Shown here in pieces: positions 1 through 7,413 of a DNA stretch of 64,000 nt; position 1 is the first letter of the stretch, and the number at the start of each line of letters is the position of its first letter. The notes below the pieces were generated by a model. That model was not told the DNA's origin. It saw only the letters and a program-made list of their open reading frames with translations, and did not search any database. Origin of the DNA: Mycobacterium sp. E183 (lineage in GTDB: Bacteria; Actinomycetota; Actinomycetes; Mycobacteriales; Mycobacteriaceae); the NCBI RefSeq assembly GCF_001667735.1, contig NZ_LZJN01000163.1, forward strand, positions 1 through 64,000, given 5' to 3'. Position numbers and translations under genes: made by a program.

Positions 1-1079
1 TGCACTTTTCCTACACCCACCCAGGCATGTCCTGGACCGACGCTTTCTACTTCACCAACGAGACGATCACCACGACCGGATACGGCGACTTCAGCTTCGC
101 CAAACAGCCGACCTGGCTGCGCCTGTACGCCGCAGTGCTGATGTTGGCCGGCGTCACCACCACCGCATTGCTGGTCGCCTTCATCGCCGATGTGCTGCTG
201 TCGCGCCGATTCCTCACGTTGTCCGCCCGCCCGCGGGCGCGACACCTGCGCAACCACATCATCGTGGTGGGGTTGAGCGCGCTGGGGGTCCGGGTCGTGA
301 CCGACCTGACCGACGCGGGCTACGACGTGGCGGTGATCGAGCGCGACCCGAACAACCCCTTCCTGTCGACGACGGCCGACCTCGACGTGCCGGTTATCTT
401 CGGGGACGCGACATTGCGCCAGACGATGGAAGCCGCCCGGGTGGACACCGCTCGGGCGGTGGCGGTGCTGACCCGAGACGACATGGTCAACATCGAGACG
501 GGAATCGTGGTCCGCGAGATGTTGGGTTCCGAACCGGCACCCGTCGGCAACCGGTGGAGCAAGGTTCCGCTCGTGTTGAGGGTGTACGACCACGACCTGG
601 GCTCGGCGGTCGCGCAGCGGTTCGGATTCGAAAACGTCCGTTCCACAGTCGAACTGGCCGCGCCCTGGTTCATCGGCGCGGCAATGGGCCTGCAGGTGCT
701 CGGGACGTTCTCGGTGGGGAACCGGTCCTTTCTGATCGGCGGGATGTATGTGCAGGCCGGTAGCGAACTCGACGGTCTGCAGATGTTCGAGGTGTCTACG
801 CAAACGCGGGTGATCGCGGTCACCCGCGACGACGCCCCGGTTCGGCTGCACCCGCGCCGCGATTCCCGGCTAAGCGCCGGTGACACCGTCTACCTGGTCG
901 GTCCGTACCGGGAGCTCATCGCTACCCTCCGCAAGGGGCAGCCCGCGCCCCAGCCGATCACGGATGACCAACAGGCTGATCGTGATTGCGGTTGCGACGA
1001 ACCAGCAGCGGTTTCGAATGAAGACAACGTTCGCCGCCTGGAACCGATCAGAGGAGCGCGCGGTATAGCCAGCCATTGA
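1..1079 (+). CDS. K+ channel with TrkA/RCK domains, 5' end outside window
   Basis: The reading frame is open at the left edge, so the N-terminus and first membrane helix lie outside the window. The visible part starts in the pore: TTTGYGDF is a K+ selectivity filter. A membrane helix follows (about residues 35-60 from the ATG at 27), then a Rossmann RCK domain beginning IIVVGLSALGVRVV and ending near GDATLRQ, and a C-terminal TrkA-C-like part with SAGDTVYLVG. This is the architecture of two-helix ligand-gated K+ channels, where nucleotide or ion binding to RCK controls the gate. The Asp/Cys-rich tail after residue 310 is not part of the known domains. Substrate specificity is inferred from the filter only. 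Confidence 0.88.
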   Translation, partial: HFSYTHPGMSWTDAFYFTNETITTTGYGDFSFAKQPTWLRLYAAVLMLAGVTTTALLVAFIADVLLSRRFLTLSARPRARHLRNHIIVVGLSALGVRVVTDLTDAGYDVAVIERDPNNPFLSTTADLDVPVIFGDATLRQTMEAARVDTARAVAVLTRDDMVNIETGIVVREMLGSEPAPVGNRWSKVPLVLRVYDHDLGSAVAQRFGFENVRSTVELAAPWFIGAAMGLQVLGTFSVGNRSFLIGGMYVQAGSELDGLQMFEVSTQTRVIAVTRDDAPVRLHPRRDSRLSAGDTVYLVGPYRELIATLRKGQPAPQPITDDQQADRDCGCDEPAAVSNEDNVRRLEPIRGARGIASH

Positions 1080-1251
1080 CCACAGCACAACGTTGGTCGA
1101 CCCGCGGGCCGCAAGCCCGGGTCGCGACCGCGCGGCGCAGGGCCGCCGCGCATCAACAGCAAATCATGCAGGGGGAAAGGCTTTGTCGTCCACAATTCGC
1201 ACGATCGGCATCGGTGCAGGCATCCTCCGGTCGGCTGAATAGGCACCCGTA

Positions 1252-2547
1252 ATGGATTTTGCGACGCTACCGCCCGAAGTCAACTCGGGCCTGATGTATG
1301 CCGGTCCGGGGTCGGGGCCGATGCTTGCCGCCGCCGCGGCATGGGAAGCGGTTGCGGCGGAATTGCATTCGACGGCCAGCTCGTATGAATCGGTGGTTTC
1401 GGGTCTTACCGCCGGACCGTGGCTGGGGCCGTCATCGGTGATGATGGCCGCCGCCGCCAACTCCTACGTGGCGTGGTTGAGCGGCACCGCCGCGCAGGCG
1501 GAGCAGACCGCTGCGCAAGCCACTTCGGCCGCCGCCGCCTACGAGGCCGCGTTCGCGGCGACGGTGCCGCCGCCGGAGGTCGCGGCCAACCGCAGCCTGC
1601 TCGCGGCGCTGGTCGCCACGAATCTGTTGGGGCAGAACACCCCCGCGATCGCCGCCACCGAAGCCCAATACGGCGAGATGTGGGCGCAAGATGCGGTGGC
1701 AATGTACGGCTACGCGGGGTCAGCGGCGGCGGCCACCCAGCTGACGCCATTCACCCCGCCCCAGCAGAACACCGACCCCGTCGGATCGGCTACGCAGGCA
1801 AGCGCGCTGAGCCAGGCCGCCGAGCTGCCCGCCGGGTCGGCGGCCTCGACGACCGGGGCGGCGGGCGGCGCGGCGTCCGCGCTGGGGGTGAACACACCGT
1901 TGGACCTGATCAACGTCGGCGCCGACGCGATCGCCTACGGTGTCGACGCCCCGCTGGCCCCACTGGGAGCGGTGTCGATGCCCATCGACCTCGTCGGCGC
2001 GGAAACCGGTCTGCACACGGACGACATCGTCAGCGACTGGGATGCGAACGGCGCGCCCCTGTCGATAGTCAGGTCAGTGACGCCGCCAGACGCGGTGGCC
2101 ACGCCGAATGTGTTGTCGCGCACGGTGTCCGCCGGTCTCGGCGAGTCCGACTCAATCGGCCGCCTTTCCGTTCCACCCACCTGGGCGGCGGCGACCCCGG
2201 CGGTACGCCCGATCGCGTTGGCGCTCCCGGCCGCGCCCGCCGCTGCGGCCGTCGCGGCGCCGAGCCTCGAGAGCACGTTCGGCGAGATCGCCCTGGCCGG
2301 CACGGCCGGACGCGCCATCCGCGAGGCGTTCGCGGGTAACCGTGTCCGCGTGCCGTTCGCCGCGGAACCGGTCGGCCGCCAGTCCACTGGCGCGGAAAAG
2401 GCGGAAGAAGGGCCCGCGGAGGACGAGCCGCGCACCGTGGTGACGGGGATCGCCGCCGAGATCCGCGAGTTCGCCAGGCTGCGCGACGAGGGGTTGATCT
2501 CCGACGAGGAATACATCGAGCAGAGAAATCGTCTGCTGGGGCGCTGA
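1252..2547 (+). CDS. PPE family protein (SVP subgroup) with C-terminal SHOCT-like module
   Basis: 431 aa. Residues 1-180 are a PPE domain: it opens MDFATLPPEVNSG, has a PGSGPML stretch and the GPWLGPSS turn that corresponds to the WxG region. GRLSVPPTW near residue 302 is the GxxSVPxxW motif of the PPE-SVP subgroup. Residues 398-431 (IREFARLRDEGLISDEEY and following) look like a SHOCT module, the short helical pair found at the ends of many bacterial proteins. PPE proteins are exported by ESX systems, usually with a PE partner; no PE gene is next to this one. The Ala-rich middle is typical. Function unknown. Confidence 0.93.
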   Translation: MDFATLPPEVNSGLMYAGPGSGPMLAAAAAWEAVAAELHSTASSYESVVSGLTAGPWLGPSSVMMAAAANSYVAWLSGTAAQAEQTAAQATSAAAAYEAAFAATVPPPEVAANRSLLAALVATNLLGQNTPAIAATEAQYGEMWAQDAVAMYGYAGSAAAATQLTPFTPPQQNTDPVGSATQASALSQAAELPAGSAASTTGAAGGAASALGVNTPLDLINVGADAIAYGVDAPLAPLGAVSMPIDLVGAETGLHTDDIVSDWDANGAPLSIVRSVTPPDAVATPNVLSRTVSAGLGESDSIGRLSVPPTWAAATPAVRPIALALPAAPAAAAVAAPSLESTFGEIALAGTAGRAIREAFAGNRVRVPFAAEPVGRQSTGAEKAEEGPAEDEPRTVVTGIAAEIREFARLRDEGLISDEEYIEQRNRLLGR

Positions 2548-2551
2548 ACCG

Positions 2552-4018
2552 TTAGAAGTTCAGCCCGGAGAACATGATCCGGTTCGGGTCGTACCTCTGC
2601 CGCACGGTCGTCAGCCGGGACAGGTTCGAGCCGAAGTAACGCGCCGGGGCGGCGTTGGCCTCCAGGTAATTGACGTATCCCCCGACCGAGATCTGTTGCA
2701 CCGCTTGGTGTGCGGAGGTCAGCCAGGTGTTCGCGGCGGCGACCTGGCTGCCCGTGGGTTCGACGTACCACTGCAGAACCGCCGACTGATTGCGCCACGG
2801 GAACGCGGTGTCGCCCGGGGCCACGTCGGCGACGGCACCACCGAGGGGGTCGACGAGGACCGACGCCTGTCCGGCGCCGGCGGGCCACTGCCCGATCGCG
2901 GTGGCAATCGCGTGCGCCGCAGCGGAATCCACCGGGCCGATGACGTCCGACCCGGCCACGAACGAGCGCGCCGGAGGGTTGGAACTGCCGCCGGCCAGGA
3001 ACATCACCAGATCCGTGCGGTTCATCGTCTTGTTCGACACGGCGGTCGGCGCCACCCCCACCGCGGACTTGATCGCGTCGGCCACGCCCGAGCCCGCTCC
3101 CGCGGGACAGGTCGCCAGCACGTGGCAGTTCGGGGCGGAGCCGATCATGAGATCCACGATGCCCCAGGTGTTTCGGTCCGCGCCGTTGAGCCAGGACTGC
3201 CACCCGACCAGCACCTGCGTGGCCGACGCGGGCGGGAAGTCGAGCCGCACGACATCGCTGTCCGAGGTGGCGAAGGTGGAGAACGTCATCGACGTCGTCA
3301 CGCCGAAATTGCCGCCGCCGCCGCCCCGGAGCGCCCAGAACAGATCCGGGTTGTCGTTGGCGGAAGCCGTTACCACGTCCCCGCTGGGCAACACCACCGT
3401 GGCGGACTGCAGCGCGTCACAGGTCAGGCCCGCGTGCCGGGTGTCGGGCCCGATGCCGCCACCGAGAGCGAGCCCCGCGACGCCGACGGTGGGGCAGGTG
3501 CCGCTGGGGATCGCGCGCCCGGCACCGGTCAACGCCTGGTGGATGGCGTACAGGGTGGTCGCGGGGGTCACGGTGAGGTTGTTGCCGTCGAAGTTGGCGC
3601 CACCGGGAAGTCCACGCAGGTCCAGCACCATCGTGCCGTTCGCGGCGGACGCACCGACGTAGGAATGTCCGCCGCCGCGGGGCGCGATCTTGAGGTTGTT
3701 GGCCGTCGCGAACGCGATCGCCTTCTGCACATCCGCCTGTGACGAAACCGTCACCACCGCAGCGGGAGAGGAACTGTCGTAAAACGAGTTGAAAACCTTT
3801 TTGCTGGTTGAGAATTGGGCACTGTTGGCGGGCAGCACGACGCTGCCGCCGATGGAGGACGCCAGGCCGCCCCAACCGGCCGGGGGGTCGGCGGCCGCGC
3901 GCGAGGTGCCGAAAACGGCGCCGGTGGCCAACATTCCGACGGCGCTGCGTAGAAACGCCTGGCGCGAGATGCCGCGCTGCAAGGACGGGTCCAGGGGACG
4001 GCTGCGATTAGTCGTCAT
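2552..4018 (-). CDS. Exported FAD-linked oxidoreductase, berberine-bridge type
   Basis: 488 aa. The N-terminus (about residues 1-43) is a Tat-like signal with ISRQAFLRS before a hydrophobic stretch and an Ala-rich cleavage site; the usual twin Arg is Arg-Gln here. A PCMH-type FAD-binding domain follows. His118 in GGGHSY and Cys175 in CPTVGVAG sit where berberine-bridge enzymes attach FAD through two covalent bonds. The C-terminus has the BBE motif (YVNYLEAN, then YDPNRIMFSG). Members oxidise sugars, alkaloids or other alcohols; the substrate here cannot be told. It ends 5 bp from the convergent PPE gene. Family assignment is firm, export fairly likely. Confidence 0.9.
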   Translation of the reverse strand: MTTNRSRPLDPSLQRGISRQAFLRSAVGMLATGAVFGTSRAAADPPAGWGGLASSIGGSVVLPANSAQFSTSKKVFNSFYDSSSPAAVVTVSSQADVQKAIAFATANNLKIAPRGGGHSYVGASAANGTMVLDLRGLPGGANFDGNNLTVTPATTLYAIHQALTGAGRAIPSGTCPTVGVAGLALGGGIGPDTRHAGLTCDALQSATVVLPSGDVVTASANDNPDLFWALRGGGGGNFGVTTSMTFSTFATSDSDVVRLDFPPASATQVLVGWQSWLNGADRNTWGIVDLMIGSAPNCHVLATCPAGAGSGVADAIKSAVGVAPTAVSNKTMNRTDLVMFLAGGSSNPPARSFVAGSDVIGPVDSAAAHAIATAIGQWPAGAGQASVLVDPLGGAVADVAPGDTAFPWRNQSAVLQWYVEPTGSQVAAANTWLTSAHQAVQQISVGGYVNYLEANAAPARYFGSNLSRLTTVRQRYDPNRIMFSGLNF

Positions 4019-4276
4019 GTGCGGAGATTCTTAAACATTTCTCACGCAAAAGCGCGGCACCGGCGCCCGTGTCAGATCACAGTGTGGAATCGATCCGTCG
4101 AGCGGCTTGACGAGGCACGCGGCGCAATAATCGACGCCGCGGCCGCCACCGGGCCACAAAACGCTTATTTGTGCGAACCTTTACCCCACCGTGTCGCAAA
4201 CGTGACAGTGATAGCTCAGAGTTCACAACGTGATTCGAGTGCATCCGGCGCACTCCACGACCGAGGGGGAGGCCGC

Positions 4277-4783
4277 ATGAAGGCACAGGGACGAACGAAC
4301 CGCTGGATCGGGGTCTTTCGGAACCAGCCCCTGACCGTTCGTCTGCTGGCCGCGGCCGCCGCCCTGCTCACCGCGGCGTCGGCGCTGGCCGCGCCGGTGC
4401 GGGCGGACAATCCCGACGACAACTTCATCGACGCGCTCAACCACGCCGGCATCGACTTCGGCGAACCCGGGAACGCGATGTCCGTGGGCCAGTCCATCTG
4501 CCCGATGCTCTCCCAGCCGGGCGGCAACTTCGCCGCGGCCGCGTCCAGCGTCTCCGGCCGGGGCATGTCACCCGCCATGGCGCGGATGTTCACCACGATC
4601 GCGATACAGACCTACTGTCCCGAGCAGATGGCGAACCTGGCCAGTGGCAATCTGTCCGTCCCGCAGATGCCGGGCATGCCCGGCATGGGGGGACAACTGC
4701 CCGGCATGGCGGGGCAGCTACCCGGAATGGCCGGGCAAGTGCCCGGACTGCCGCGGCAGATCCCGGCCGTGCCGGGTATCTAA
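4277..4783 (+). CDS. Secreted DUF732 protein with Pro-Gly-Met repeats
   Basis: 168 aa, start at ATG 4277 behind a strong GAGGGGGAGG ribosome site; an upstream in-frame extension has no signal peptide and was not used. Residues 1-43 are a signal peptide cleaved after VRA. The body has the DUF732 pattern: a pair of Cys (QSICPM and QTYCPE) and the run NFIDALNHAGI. The tail is a degenerate repeat of LPGMAGQ units (about residues 133-168). It matches the position and type of M. tuberculosis Rv3354. DUF732 proteins are common small mycobacterial exported proteins of unknown role. Its 3' end overlaps the convergent DUF3017 gene by 4 bp. Confidence 0.88.
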   Translation: MKAQGRTNRWIGVFRNQPLTVRLLAAAAALLTAASALAAPVRADNPDDNFIDALNHAGIDFGEPGNAMSVGQSICPMLSQPGGNFAAAASSVSGRGMSPAMARMFTTIAIQTYCPEQMANLASGNLSVPQMPGMPGMGGQLPGMAGQLPGMAGQVPGLPRQIPAVPGI

Positions 4784-5061
4784 CCGGTGCCCAGCGGGTC
4801 GATGGTCCACGCGATATAGACCATCGCCGCGGCGACGGTCGCGGTGGTGACGAAGTCGATTCCCTTGCTGCGCACCACCAGAAGGCCGGACCGCTCGTCG
4901 GAGAGCACCAGCCGCAGCGCGGCCGCCAGGCCGACGCCGATGCCGATCAGCAGCGAACCGCGCCGCCAGAAGTTGGCCCCGACCAGTGCGAGTGCGGTGG
5001 CGAAAGTCAAGCCCACCAGCAGGATTGGCCACTGGGCCCGGACCACGGACCGCGCGCTCAT
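4780..5061 (-). CDS. DUF3017 membrane protein
   Basis: 93 aa with three likely membrane helices: about residues 11-30 (WPILLVGLTFATALALVGA), 36-50 and 71-87. It fits the DUF3017 family and the place of Rv3355c. The ATG at 5061 overlaps the folD stop as ATGA, so the two are probably translated in a coupled way. A longer in-frame reading upstream only retranslates folD in another frame. No function is known. Confidence 0.85.
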   Translation of the reverse strand: MSARSVVRAQWPILLVGLTFATALALVGANFWRRGSLLIGIGVGLAAALRLVLSDERSGLLVVRSKGIDFVTTATVAAAMVYIAWTIDPLGTG

Positions 5062-5903
5062 GCCCGTTCGGCGAGCTCGACGACGTTGCTCAGCAGGAAC
5101 GCCCGGGTCAACGGGCCGACACCGCCGGGGTTCGGCGACACGTGCCCGGCCACCTCCCACACGTCGGGGTGCACGTCGCCGGCCAACCCGTTCTCGGTTC
5201 GGCTGACGCCCACGTCGACGACCGCGGCGCCCGGGCGCACCATGTCGGCGGTCAGCATGTGCGGCACCCCGACGGCGGCCACCACGATGTCCGCCTGCCT
5301 CGTGTACGCGGCGAGATCGCGAGTCCCGGTGTGGCACAACGTCACCGTGGCGTTCTCGGAACGGCGCGTCAGCAGCAGCCCCAGCGGGCGGCCGACCGTC
5401 ACACCGCGGCCGATGATCACCACATGCGCCCCGGCGATCTCGACGTCGTAGCGGCGCAGCAGGTGCACGATCCCGCGGGCGGTACACGGCAGCGGCGCCG
5501 GAACGCTGAGCACCAACCGGCCCAGGTTCGTCGGGTGCAGACCGTCGGCGTCCTTATTCGGGTCGACCCGCTCCAGGGCCGCGTTCTCGTCGAGATGTTT
5601 CGGCAACGGCAACTGCACGATGTAACCGGTGCAGTCTGGGTTCGCGTTCAGCTCGTCGATGGTTTCTTCCAGCGTCGCGGTGCTGATGTCGGCGGGCAGG
5701 TCCCGGCGGATCGACGTGATCCCGACCTTGGCGCAGTCCGCGTGCTTGCCCCGGACGTAGGCCTGCGACCCGGGATCGTCACCGACCAGGATGGTGCCCA
5801 GCCCGGGGGTGCGGCCCGACGCGGTCAGGGCGGCGACCCGTTGTTTGAGGTCGACAAAGATCTCGTCGCGGGTGGCCTTGCCGTCCAGTGTGATTGCGCC
5901 CAC
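5058..5903 (-). CDS. folD: Methylenetetrahydrofolate dehydrogenase/cyclohydrolase
   Basis: 281 aa from GTG 5903. FolD interconverts 5,10-methylene-, methenyl- and 10-formyl-tetrahydrofolate, feeding purine and formyl-Met synthesis in the cytoplasm. Visible signatures are SQAYVRGKHADCAKVG (with the catalytic Lys), GYIVQLPLPKHL, DADGLHPTNLG and the Rossmann GRGVTVGRPLG. The GTG gives VGAITLDGKATRDE, matching the M. tuberculosis N-terminus and length (281 aa); upstream in-frame sequence is not conserved-looking. It is transcribed with the downstream DUF3017 gene by ATGA overlap. Confidence 0.96.
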   Translation of the reverse strand: MGAITLDGKATRDEIFVDLKQRVAALTASGRTPGLGTILVGDDPGSQAYVRGKHADCAKVGITSIRRDLPADISTATLEETIDELNANPDCTGYIVQLPLPKHLDENAALERVDPNKDADGLHPTNLGRLVLSVPAPLPCTARGIVHLLRRYDVEIAGAHVVIIGRGVTVGRPLGLLLTRRSENATVTLCHTGTRDLAAYTRQADIVVAAVGVPHMLTADMVRPGAAVVDVGVSRTENGLAGDVHPDVWEVAGHVSPNPGGVGPLTRAFLLSNVVELAERA

Positions 5904-5965
5904 GCCTGACAGTCTGGCACGGCGGGCGACTCCTACGTCGACGGCAACCCGTCCTGCAGGCGCAT

Positions 5966-6026
5966 CGCGAGACATAACCCAGTGCGAGCGGAATCGGCGA
6001 GTCGTCGCCACTGGTTATGTGTCGCG
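5966..6026. repeat. Inverted-repeat element (CGCGAGACATAAC type)
   Basis: Arms CGCGAGACATAACCCAGTG (5966-5984) and CACTGGTTATGTGTCGCG (6009-6026) are near-perfect inverted copies around a 24-nt loop. The element fills the gap between folD and the divergent oxidoreductase. A similar pair of arms occurs at 57406-57462, which suggests a small dispersed repeat rather than a gene-specific operator. Confidence 0.6.
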
Positions 6027-6076
6027 GAGCGGGAAGGTGGCTTCGCCGGGCTTGCGGCCGCCATTAAGCTCCGGAT

Positions 6077-7285
6077 ATGTCAACCCCTCCGGACGTGTTC
6101 AGCCCGGCCAAGCTCGGCCCGATCACGCTGCGCAACCGCACCATCAAATCGGCCACCTTCGAGGCCCGCACGCCCGACACCCTGGTGACCGACGACCTGA
6201 TCGAATACCACCGGCTGCCCGCCGCGGGCGGCGTGGGCATGACGACCGTCGCCTATTGCGCCGTCTCCCCCGGCGGCCGCACCGAGGGCAACGGGATCTG
6301 GTTGCGGCCGGAGGCGGTGCCCGGATTCCGCCGGCTCACCGACGCGATTCACGCCGAGGGCGCGGCGGTGAGCGCGCAGATCGGCCACGCCGGTCCCGTC
6401 GCCAACGCCAAGACCAACAAGGCCAGGGCGCTGGCCCCGGTGCGGTTCTTCAACCCCATCGGGATGCGGTTCGCCAAGAAGGCGAGCCGTGAGGACATCG
6501 ACGACGTCATCGAGGGGCACGCCAACGCGGCGCGGCTGGCCATCGAGGCCGGCTTCGACGCGGTCGAAATCCACTTGGGCCACAACTACTTGGCCAGCTC
6601 GTTTTTGTCGCCGCTGATCAACCGCCGCACCGACGAGTTCGGCGGATCGCTGGAGAACCGTGCGAAGGTGGCCCGCGCCATCGTCATGGCCGTGCGCCGC
6701 GCGGTGGAAAAGGAGGGCACGCCGATCGCGGTCACCGCCAAGCTCAACATGACCGACGGCGTCCGCGGCGGAATCTCCATCGAGGAATCGCTGACCACCG
6801 CCAAGTGGCTGCAGGACGACGGCGGGCTGGACGCGATCGAACTCACCGCGGGCAGCTCCCTGGTCAACCCGATGTACCTCTTCCACGGTGACGCGCCGCT
6901 CAAGGAGTTCGCCGCGGCGTTCAAGCCGCCGCTGAGTTGGGGCATGCGCATGACGGGCAAGAAGTTCCTGCGCGAGTACCCCTACCGCGAGGCCTATTTG
7001 TTGCGGCACGCCAAGCTGTTCCGCGCCGAGCTGACGATGCCACTGATCCTGCTCGGCGGCATCACCAACCGGGAAACCATGGACCTGGCGATGGCGGAGG
7101 GGTTCCAATTCGTCGCGATGGGCCGGGCGCTGTTGGCCGAGCCCGACCTGATCAACCGGATCTCCGCCGATGGTGCCGCGCACAGCGTGCATTCCGCGTG
7201 CACGCACTGCAACAAGTGCATGGCCACCATCTACACCCGCACCCAGTGCGTGGTCACGGGCGCCCCCGATCTGCTAGCGCGCTGA
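6077..7285 (+). CDS. NADH:flavin oxidoreductase, old yellow enzyme family
   Basis: 402 aa TIM-barrel FMN protein, similar in size and place to Rv3359. It begins with FSPAKLGPITLRNRTIKSAT; AQIGHAG holds the OYE substrate-pocket region; FDAVEIHLGHNYLASSFLSP and NRRTDEFGGSLENR are family signatures. Near the end CTHCNKC...C gives four Cys spaced as in the Fe-S-bearing dienoyl-CoA reductase subgroup, but the long C-terminal FAD/NAD domains of that subgroup are absent. It likely reduces an enone or enoyl substrate using NAD(P)H; the physiological substrate is unknown. Confidence 0.92.
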   Translation: MSTPPDVFSPAKLGPITLRNRTIKSATFEARTPDTLVTDDLIEYHRLPAAGGVGMTTVAYCAVSPGGRTEGNGIWLRPEAVPGFRRLTDAIHAEGAAVSAQIGHAGPVANAKTNKARALAPVRFFNPIGMRFAKKASREDIDDVIEGHANAARLAIEAGFDAVEIHLGHNYLASSFLSPLINRRTDEFGGSLENRAKVARAIVMAVRRAVEKEGTPIAVTAKLNMTDGVRGGISIEESLTTAKWLQDDGGLDAIELTAGSSLVNPMYLFHGDAPLKEFAAAFKPPLSWGMRMTGKKFLREYPYREAYLLRHAKLFRAELTMPLILLGGITNRETMDLAMAEGFQFVAMGRALLAEPDLINRISADGAAHSVHSACTHCNKCMATIYTRTQCVVTGAPDLLAR

Positions 7286-7413
7286 CGATGCGCGCCGCAT
7301 AGCGGCGTGAGGAGGAAGCGGGCAATCCGACCCAGCGCGCTGACGAGAGCGGCCCCGCATACGCACATTTGGGGCTCAGGGTCGCCTTGGTTTCACGCGA
7401 TACAGTTGGTTCG

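Noticed and set aside
4019..4276. In-frame extension of the DUF732 protein
   Set aside because: It has no homology-like features and would bury the signal peptide; a strong ribosome site precedes ATG 4277.
4658..4783. DNA tandem repeat at the end of the DUF732 gene
   Set aside because: It codes for LPGMAGQ-type peptide repeats in frame; it is part of the protein rather than an independent element.
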